From: Saturnia japonica
Taxonomy: Eukaryota > Arthropoda > Insecta > Lepidoptera > Saturniidae
Length of the DNA stretch: 64,000 bases
Direction: 5' to 3'
Assembly: GCA_033032175.1 (NCBI GenBank)
Contig: CM065311.1
Span: 861,190 to 925,189, forward strand
The position numbers and the translations under genes are program-made. This document shows positions 56,861 through 64,000 of the stretch, piece by piece; position 1 is the first letter of the stretch, and every line of letters starts with the position of its first letter. The notes under the pieces are model-generated. The model saw only the letters and a list, made by a program, of their open reading frames with translations, did no database searches and was not told the origin of the DNA.

Positions 56861-57140
56861 AGGCTCAGATGGTTGCGTGTACGGACTGCGCGTCGATCGA
56901 CGTGAGTTCGAAGTTCTGCAATGAATCTGTGCTTTCAGTATAGAAAAATATCGTGATGAAATCATAGCATGATGGCTTTTTCTAATGCCTACCTGTCTAG
57001 CTACCACCTTCAAATTGAAAATCTGTCGCCAAATATCATTAGATGTCTTAGCGTTCTACCATCTTGGGACACACCGTCACTTAAGATCAGGTGAGATTGT
57101 GGGCACAACGCTACACCTATAACTATAAAAAAAACAAAGA
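56861..57140 (+). repeat. tRNA-derived SINE, family B
   Basis: The head (ggctcagatggttgcgtgta; gagttcgaagttctg) and body (aatcatagcatgatggcttt, then acttaagatcaggtgagatt) match 53268-53594. It lies about 300 bases in front of the FRMD start codon. Confidence 0.8.
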
Positions 57141-57861
57141 AGCAATCGATTGTTGTTTTCCGATACACAATTCAGGGTATTTTCTTGAACTGTGACGATC
57201 TTTTTGGCACTGTTGTCTTAGAGGACTGGCTGACATAAATATGATCTATACTTAAAACAATCGATAAACAATTGTTTTCATTTCCTTCAAAAACCATCTA
57301 TATGACAACACTAGCGAAGAGCAGCGGTAAATTTTTTGATAATTTAGTTTCACACAGTTCGGAAATGTTAATGTATGGCCTAAATATTACGTTATGTTAT
57401 TGAAATGTTTTGGGATTACAAAGAAATATCTATCTTTTATACTTCTGTGCCTATTAATTAAATGTTTAGATATATTTTTGTTTAACAATAACTCGATTTA
57501 TTTATCGTGTTATTTGTTATTTGTTTGCTTATTAATATATTTTATCTCACCTTTTTAATTACATAATAATAATTACATAGTGATTTCTTCGATATCGTCT
57601 ATTATAAAAATGATCATATAAAATTAAATTATGATTCATAATTAAAAATAATACTTACCTACTGAAAAAAATTCTCACAAAGAAATTGATTCTGAACGAA
57701 ATTAATTTTGTTCTTTAAACTTGTGTAACTAATGAATGAGTTGTTCAATTCAAGTGAACTATTCACTTCGGGTGATGCAAAATTGCAAATGAAGTCGTTT
57801 ACCTCTGCGGAGCTTTTTCGTTCAGCAGCTCACCATTCACCTCGACTGAATAACAAATGAT
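57141..57861. other. Gene-free spacer upstream of FRMD
   Basis: A/T-rich sequence with no recognised gene. The FRMD promoter probably lies between 56558 and here, but no element can be placed firmly. Confidence 0.4.
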
Positions 57862-58719
57862 AACTTGGCCAGTGGAGTAACTATAGGTTGGCATGGTTGA
57901 CAAAATGCCATGGGCCCCCGGCTCAAAATTTAGTAAAAATTATAAATTATATAGAAAGAAGTACTTACAATCATATAAAGATAGATACAACTAAAGATCA
58001 TATAAAAATTTAAATTAATTATTAAGATTTAAATGCATTCATAAGAAAAAGATTAATTTAAGTACGCATTTATTGGTAGCTTCATTTTTTTTTGTCGCAG
58101 TACTTTATTGACGCTCGTGTACTTCCCGCATTTTGTAAACCGAGAAATTACTTTTTCCGTGGCGCTCTGGTGGGTTAGCGACGCATGATGTCAGGGGAAT
58201 CTAAGATTTCAATTTTTTTTAAGGACTTTAGGCTGTACTAATCATTCTTTTTTTGATTGAAATGACAATCTGTCATTTGTGTCTTTGATTTTTCGTAGTT
58301 TTTGTTTTGTTGAACCTGTACATTGAAGCGTGTGCAAATTTAATTGTGAAAGTTAGATATCAATTTAGTGACACATACAAAGTTGATGTGAATGCCCACA
58401 ATAACATACAACGAGAATCGGTAACTTCAAGAGCTTGGCCACTAATATTTACACAAAACTCACCGTGCACGTGTTCATCAGTGGCAGCCGTTAAAGGCCT
58501 ACCGACCACAACACAGTGCATTGTTAATACTTAATCTTTTCTTTTTTATTACTAATTTTCGTTCCAAATTATTAATTGTCTCTAGCTTTATATTTTATTG
58601 TGCCAAGATATTTTATTACTCTTTTAGTTATTATGTATTTTTCTACTTCAATATAATGATTCTTTGAGTAAATAAAAATAAATACGTCGGTTTCTTGAAA
58701 TAAAGATTACCGTCCGATA

Positions 58720-59169
58720 ATGACATATAGTTGCGTTGCATTCGCATATATGTCAAGATATAACTGGAAACGGTTACATGCCATCCAGAATAGGTTTCTT
58801 CACCGCCTTACCGGGGCCCCTCAGTATGTTCGTATGGAAGATCTCCATAGAGATATGGACCTTCCTTCGATACATGCCTACTCCAAACACCTTTCTCGCT
58901 CCTACTACGACACCGCGTCGAATCACGCGAATCCATTAATCAAAGTGGCAGCTACCTATGTACCGGTCCCCAATGCCTGCCGTCGTAAACGCCGGCCGCG
59001 TAACATATTCACTGACCCGCTCGACCAAATAGAAACAGCAAACGCGTTCTATCCCACCGTCTCTCCAAACAGAGCGTGCCAGCGCCCACGCCCACGTAAC
59101 CACCGTTCTCTCCACAGAGGATGGGCGGTCAACTTCGCTCCCACACACCCGCCACGTCCAGCCTTCTAG
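58720..59169 (+). pseudogene. Jockey-like reverse transcriptase, C-terminal end
   Basis: The open frame of 149 codons contains KRLHAIQNRFLHRLTGAPQY followed by VRMEDLHRDMDLPSI, and then NPLIKVA and a RRPRNIFTDPLDQI stretch. This is the standard C-terminal end of jockey-type ORF2. The polymerase core is missing upstream, so the copy is 5'-truncated. A GC-rich tail follows, with a CA-rich simple tract near 59270-59315. Confidence 0.82.
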
Positions 59170-59399
59170 CGACAACCCAAGCCTAGGTCCGTTCCTCGGT
59201 GTGAAGCCCTTGGGTCAGGCAGCTGCCCGCGCGATACAAGTGACACTCTACGTGCAACACTTAGCTACCCACATACAACATTACACACGTATGAACACAC
59301 ACACGTGCACACCACACAGGTACATGGGTTCTGTAAGGGACCTTTTTTTCTTTTTTTGCGCTAGATCGTCATGCGCTAGTTAGCGTAGAAAAATCATTC

Positions 59400-59590
59400 C
59401 GATCACTAAATACACCTCCAAGGAGGAAGGAGGGAAACATGCATATGAGTATATGTTATGTAGCTTGAATTCGTAGGAGTAGGGAATTAGCCAGATCGCG
59501 ACCTATTCGCATGCGTGACGACCGCCCGAGCCGAGGTTCGGCCACTCTGGCACACTCGTGCGAGTCGTCCAAAACTTTGTTTCGCGAACT
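59400..59590 (+). repeat. Retroposon segment shared with 13971-14283
   Basis: The phrases catgcatatgagtatatgtt, gggaattagccagatcgcga and gccgaggttcggccactctg follow the same order as the - strand reading of 13971-14283, but continue into different sequence after 59590. Confidence 0.7.
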
Positions 59591-61440
59591 GCTTGAACTT
59601 GTTTACGACTTGTTTGCTTTAATCTACGGACCCGGTCCTTCCTAGACCGGTTCAAAGCACACAGTTTAAAAGCGCGACTCTGTTTCTACGACACGCAAAT
59701 CCACGCTTAGTGGTAGCTTGTCGGATACCCTGCAGTGTTAACCAAGACAAGCGGGGCGTACCCCAAGCACTCACCGGTTACCTCCTTCTGAGGTAAACGG
59801 TAACTTGGACGGGCCTGGGACTCTTAGTCTTTGCCTTTTTGCATAGTTAAGCCCCAGGTGTCTCCTATCCTTACCATCCTATCCTCGTGGTTGTTTGGGT
59901 GGAGCCGCGGCTTTACCGGTCTACGTCCTCTGCCACGAGACTGCTAGAGACTCCCCTGGGGAAAACTTTAGGTCCTTATTCTGCGAGTAATTGTACCTCG
60001 ACCGCAGGTCTCATTGCTCCGGGTTCTGGTAGCCATCTGGAAAGTCCATTTTCCAGTTAGAAACTATGCACGGGCTCTCCTGCATCTTCTTAGAGCGCCC
60101 ATACAAGAATCACCAGCCCACGCAGTGTCATAACTTCCAGTTGCACCGGGCACGCCACCCGCAACTGTTACCTTCGGCCGAGATGCGTCAAGTACCTAGG
60201 GGGACCACCCGACTAGGGAATGCACGCGTCAACATGACTCCACCTCCCCCCGAGTTGCGTATTATGCAGGGAGAAGGGGCACCCTGCGAATTATCATGGA
60301 TGCCCCAAGGCCCAACGTGCCACGCGCTCTCGTCGCCCTTGGCAGGTTGCCCCTCAGAGTAACCCCCCGCCTCAGTCTTCCGGCCACGGCCTCTGCTCAA
60401 CTCAGAGGTATTTCTCTCCCACCCGGTCCCCGCTGCACTCAGGCGACTGAAGGCCCCCCAAACCCTGCGTGCAACCCCAACCCGTGCATCTGACTTGAGA
60501 CGCATGGACCTCCGCCGCCCCAATCCACAGCCCCTCATGAATATGGATATCCCCGCACCCCGCGCTCCCGTGGCCCACGCTCCCGCGCCCCGCGCCCCAC
60601 GCCCCTGTCCGTGTCATTGACGATGACCTCACGGTCTTGCTCCTTCGTGAGAAGGCGAAGTGCCTTGCCACCTGCTTGGAGAGCCAGTGATCCCCGAACA
60701 GTGTCAATGCAAATACCGACCGAGTCGAAGGTATCGAAGCCTGCATGGGGGTGCTGAATAAGCTCCCTGCGACAGAGTCCACGTCCCCAGTCATTTCTGA
60801 GGAAGTCTATGCCGTATTCAAAAACCTTAAGCTTAAAAAGTCACCAATTCCCGACGGAATCAGGAATGAAGTACCCAAACTTCTTCCTGATCACCTCATA
60901 GCTCTATTGGTCTGCATCTTCAATATAGCCATAGCCCACTGCCATTATCCAGCCGCCTGGAAAACGGCCAATGTCGTAGGTATTCAAAAGCCCGGCAAGA
61001 GCGCATCGCTTTCCGACAGCTATCGCCCTATCAGTCTTCTTAATACCATAGGTAAAATTTACGAGCGGCTCCTTCTGAACCATCTCAAGACTGTAATAGA
61101 GGAGAAAACCCTCTATCCGCCTGAGTAGTTCGGTTTTCGTGCTAGACATTCTTGCACTCATCAAGTGCACCACCTCACGGAGCACATCACGTTTAACTCT
61201 TTTGAGCCAAAAAGTAACCCCTGTCGTACACTTGCAGTCGTTTTGACGTTGCCAAGGCCTTTGATAAGATCTGGCACAAAGGATTAGTGTACAAGTTGTA
61301 CTGTCACGAAATACCCGATAGATTCGTTTAAATCATCCGCTATTATCTTACAGACCGCACCTTCCCTTACAGAGTGAAAGGTGAATTATCCACACCCCAC
61401 CCTATACTCTCAGGCGTCTCCCAAGGTTCCATCATGGCTC
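59591..61440 (+). pseudogene. Jockey-like element, ORF1 joined to truncated RT
   Basis: Bases 60080-60235 carry a degenerate gag-type CCHC region in broken frames (HKNHQPTQCHN-like start, then RCVKC-like codons near 60180-60200). Bases 60640-61128 encode the start of the reverse transcriptase: SPVISEEVYAVFKNLKLKKS, DGIRNEVPKLLPDH, FNIAIAHCHYPAAWKTANVV and SDSYRPISLLNTIGKIYERL. A TAG follows at 61126, with decayed palm sequence (FGFRARHSCTHQ) to about 61440. The endonuclease expected between gag and polymerase is absent, so there is an internal deletion of about 2 kb compared with a complete element. Confidence 0.75.
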
Positions 61441-61469
61441 CTAGTGGTTTAACGACTAGCGAATAGCCA

Positions 61470-61790
61470 TGAACTCCTCGAAGAGCGCAGCGGTGCTCTT
61501 TGACAAAACCTCCTCAAAGATACCGAAAAGCCTCAAGAGCAGCGGTGCTCTTGCGTAGTAGTTAGAATTAGTTAGCTCGAATTTGTAGGAGTATGGATAT
61601 AGCCAGATCACAACCTTTTCGGATGCGCGACGACCGCCCGAGTCGTGGTTTGGCCACTCTGGCACCCTCGTGCGATTCGTCCAAAACTTTCGCGGCTGAG
61701 TGCCATCTGCGCTTGCCCCCAAGTTCGGTAAAGCTGTAAAAGCCGCAGCGGCTTCAGGGCCCCTAAGACTAACAGTATAGTCAGTTCCAA
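61470..61790 (+). repeat. Jockey-like 3' tail / retroposon copy
   Basis: The sequence runs ttagctcgaatttgtaggag, gcgacgaccgcccgagtcgt, ggccactctggcaccctcgt, gctgtaaaagccgcagcggc and ctaacagtatagtcagttcc. It is the + strand form of the poly(A) retroposon at 13971-14283, here directly behind the reverse transcriptase. Two short direct repeats (agagcagcggtgctctt-like, about 61487 and 61535) mark its start. Confidence 0.72.
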
Positions 61791-62169
61791 CCAAAGATCA
61801 CTAAAATCAAAATGTCTATTGTAATAACACTTAAATCTCTAACAGCATTAACTCGTGATAATTTAGTATTTTTAAGAAAGTAATTGTGCAGAATCGGTTT
61901 GAGTTTACGTGTATATGTTATAACATGACCTTTCGTGACATTTAAATCTAATTTATTGAGAGTACAATAATTCTGAAACTTATTTAAATCATACTGAATA
62001 CAAACTACATCGGAAATAGTTTTAACAGGACATATAATTTTAAGGTCATCAGCGTAGAGAAGAATTTAGCAAGTGGTAAAACAGGATGGTATATCATTTA
62101 TAAAAATGTTAAAGAGCAGAGGTTAGATAAATAATCATTTTATGTCATGCTGCTTTCCTGAAATATGTA

Positions 62170-62398
62170 CTGCATTATTGTTATTTATTATAATTCCTGT
62201 AACTACAGCTAGTGTTGAAAGATCATTTTAGTAATTAAAATTATTAAAAACCTATTTAGAGAATTCTATGGGACAAAACAGGCTATGTAACTTGGCTATT
62301 CTTTCTATTAAAAATTCTATGGCCGTTCTTTGTACTTTGATGATGTTATTAAAAGTTTTGCGGGACAAAAAACTCGGAGAAAAGAATTTTATTAATAA
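62170..62398 (+). pseudogene. hAT transposase C-terminal dimerisation domain
   Basis: One frame reads IIPVTTASVERSF, two stop codons, LKLLKTYLENSMGQNRLCNL and AILSIKN. A second frame then continues FDDVIKSFAGQKTRRKEFY followed by a stop. This is the hAT family dimerisation region in the correct order, broken by stops and one frame change. It lies about 210 bases inside the right end of the element at 57870-62608, as expected for the 3' end of its transposase gene. Confidence 0.85.
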
Positions 62399-62616
62399 AT
62401 AATATTGTTAAAATTAACCTGTTATTTTAATATAAATATGGAATACATATGCTTTTGAAAATTAAATATTTAACTAACATGCACACAATATTAGTAATAA
62501 TTTTGGGTAACTGTCAGTAATTTCTTAAATTAAATTACAAATTGACGGTTTTTTAGGCCCCATCCAATGAATTTGCCACAGGCCTCAGATGGTATAGTTA
62601 CGACACTGAACTTGGC

Positions 62617-63055
62617 CTTCCTTTAGACTTAACTCAGTAAGTGACTACAACTCGGTGGCGAATGAAACCGAGTTGTTTCGACATCTGTCGCACGCACTAC
62701 AAGGTTATATCGCTTTCTCTCTCACCTTTATTTCCAGGTTTTTATTTAGATAATGGTCAATGTTTGTATTTATTGTAACAGAGAGTTTTATTTTCGACTG
62801 CATAAGTAACTATTATAGCGTATATTGTAAAAATAACCTTACACGCATCGTTTAAAGTTCACACTCATAAGTTGAATTCATTATTCTGATTTTTTACTTG
62901 TTCGATATTACTTAAATGTATTTGTTTAGAAAAAGTTACTGTGAACGGATAATCTCTACAGCTAATAACATTGAAGTGTCTTTTTGTAATATCAAAATAT
63001 AAAAATCTATTTATCTAAAAAATCTATTTTTAAAAATTTTACTGCACTATGTAAT
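62617..63055. other. Gene-free spacer
   Basis: A/T-rich sequence with the phrase gtgactacaactcggtggcg near 62640. No gene or named repeat is visible. Confidence 0.4.
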
Positions 63056-63059
63056 GTGT

Positions 63060-64000
63060 GTAATAAATACTGGTTGTTCCAGATAATCTCCGAAACGGGT
63101 AGACCGATTTTGACAGAACTTTCACTGGTAGATAGCTTATATTATACCATTGCGATTTATTTATTTTCTCGATGACAGCTCCTGTGAAAACTTGAACGAG
63201 CGTCTTTTTTACATTATGTATGCATTATTTTATAAAAATATGACGTTTATACATGTACAAGGTTATACTAGAGTCGGAGAAACTGATAGGTATGGAGCTA
63301 TATCGATAAACGTAACACGATAACAGACCCGTTATTTTTTTACAAAATGTAAGAATCTAAACTAGTGCTGGATACTTTTGTACAAATTTATTAACTAATA
63401 TTATATTTCATTACAAGATGTTGCAAGTATTAATTCTTGATTGATAATGCGAACTTTTTCAAAATTTTCAAAGCTTTTGTAAAATTAGTAGTTATAGGTA
63501 GGTACTTGACAATGAAACGAAATAATTATAACGACAGGTAATCCTTATTTATTTATTTTAATCAAAATCTAATGAATGATGATATAATAAATATATGCGA
63601 TCGATATCATTACATATTTAGCTACAACACTACAACTATCAAATTAGAACTGTCATCGAGAAAATAAAGAAATGGAAATAGTATTTATAGCGTAACTTAG
63701 ACTACTTTTATTTTAGAAAAAGATAGGGTTCCGTGTAAATGAAACAAACTATTCACCTGAATCGATTAGAGTGTTTAATAGATTACGCTGAGTAAACCAT
63801 AAAAGATATATCAAATTAATGTAGTCCATAATTGTAGCTATTAAAAGGATTTACAAAAAGTCTGCAAGAGTATATGTCTATATTCTAAGAACACTCATAA
63901 TAAGCATTGTTATCTTTAAAATAGCCAGGAGCGGGGGAGCAAGATTCGCACGCGTGCCCGATCGCTGGCATTCTATAGTTCACGTGAGTTAAGCCACGAG
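63060..64000 (+). repeat. Helitron-like repeat split by an insertion
   Basis: The left part (ccagataatctccgaaacgg, tttcactggtagatagct) and right part (gcgtaacttagactactttt, agaaaaagatagggttccgt, cgctgagtaaaccataaaag, then aagattcgcacgcgtgcccg and atcgctggcattctatag) together give the full family order, read on the + strand. The two parts are separated by about 535 bases. The 3' end runs beyond the window. Confidence 0.65.
63147..63681. mobile_element. Inverted-repeat insertion inside the Helitron-like repeat
   Basis: The left end (tttattttctcgatgacag, about 63160) and right end (ctgtcatcgagaaaataaag, about 63650) are inverted repeats, perfect over 19 bases and imperfect to about 32. No transposase is encoded. 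Possible flanking duplication ttata is too short to be sure. Confidence 0.7.

Larger units (their letters stand above)
57870..62608 (+). mobile_element. hAT transposon remnant, invaded by retroelements
   Basis: The left end cagtggagtaactatag (57870) and the reverse complement of the right end (cagtgtcgtaactatac, ending 62608) are inverted repeats. They are flanked by the exact 8-base duplication aacttggc (57862-57869 and 62609-62616). Subterminal gccatgggcccc and ggccccatcc motifs also pair. Near the right end lies a hAT dimerisation domain. The 4.7-kb length includes jockey-type sequence from about 58700 to 61790. Confidence 0.88.

Noticed and set aside
60188..60794. Long - strand frames of 116 and 130 codons
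   Set aside because: They lie in GC-rich jockey-like sequence read in the wrong direction, and no domain is recognisable.

Overview
This is a eukaryotic, AT-rich window of about 64 kb. It is very probably from a moth or butterfly. The evidence is three animal protein genes with insect-type short introns, a dense mixture of non-LTR retrotransposons of jockey, R1 and RTE type, cecropia-type mariner, Tc1 and hAT elements, tRNA-derived SINEs, and many copies of the dispersed repeats typical of Lepidoptera whose ends read like 'gcccgcggcttcg' or 'gcgggtcagctagt'. There is no sign of prokaryotic gene organisation, rRNA, a true tRNA gene, CRISPR or a viral gene.

Host genes sit in the middle and right. 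(1) A NUDT19-type Nudix hydrolase on the + strand has five coding exons between 24974 and 34913. All intron phases agree and the protein is 356 residues. (2) A SPAK/OSR1 (fray) kinase on the + strand is one uninterrupted reading frame, 35032-36507, starting only 118 bases after the NUDT19 stop. (3) A FERM protein of the FRMD3/FRMD5 type on the - strand has twelve coding exons from 56557 down to 45174, giving 542 residues with a C-terminal membrane segment. Genes 2 and 3 converge on a repeat-poor, very AT-rich stretch (38.5-45.1 kb).

1-24.9 kb contains no host gene that I can recognise. It is a mosaic of transposon remains: a foldback MITE (1257-1528); a SINE carrying a hAT-type MITE with an 8-bp target duplication (1940-2253); a decayed LINE reverse transcriptase split by a SINE (4250-5710); an R1-type endonuclease fragment (about 7500-8500); Helitron-like repeats; and two relatives of a DD41D mariner-like family (11409-12700, nearly intact, and 20017-21154, decayed).

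Introns carry further insertions: an RTE-like tail in NUDT19 intron 1; an apparently intact Tc1-type transposase (48056-49099), SINEs, a terminal-inverted-repeat element and a Helitron-like repeat in the FRMD gene. A near-intact mariner (37170-38456) lies just behind the kinase.

57.9-62.6 kb is a nested structure: a hAT transposon with 8-bp target duplications and a recognisable C-terminal dimerisation domain, invaded by jockey-type retrotransposon sequence. I found no evidence of a new multi-gene system. The notable points are the nested transposons, the intronless kinase so close to NUDT19, and a family of poly(A)-tailed short retroposons that shares its sequence with the end of the jockey element.
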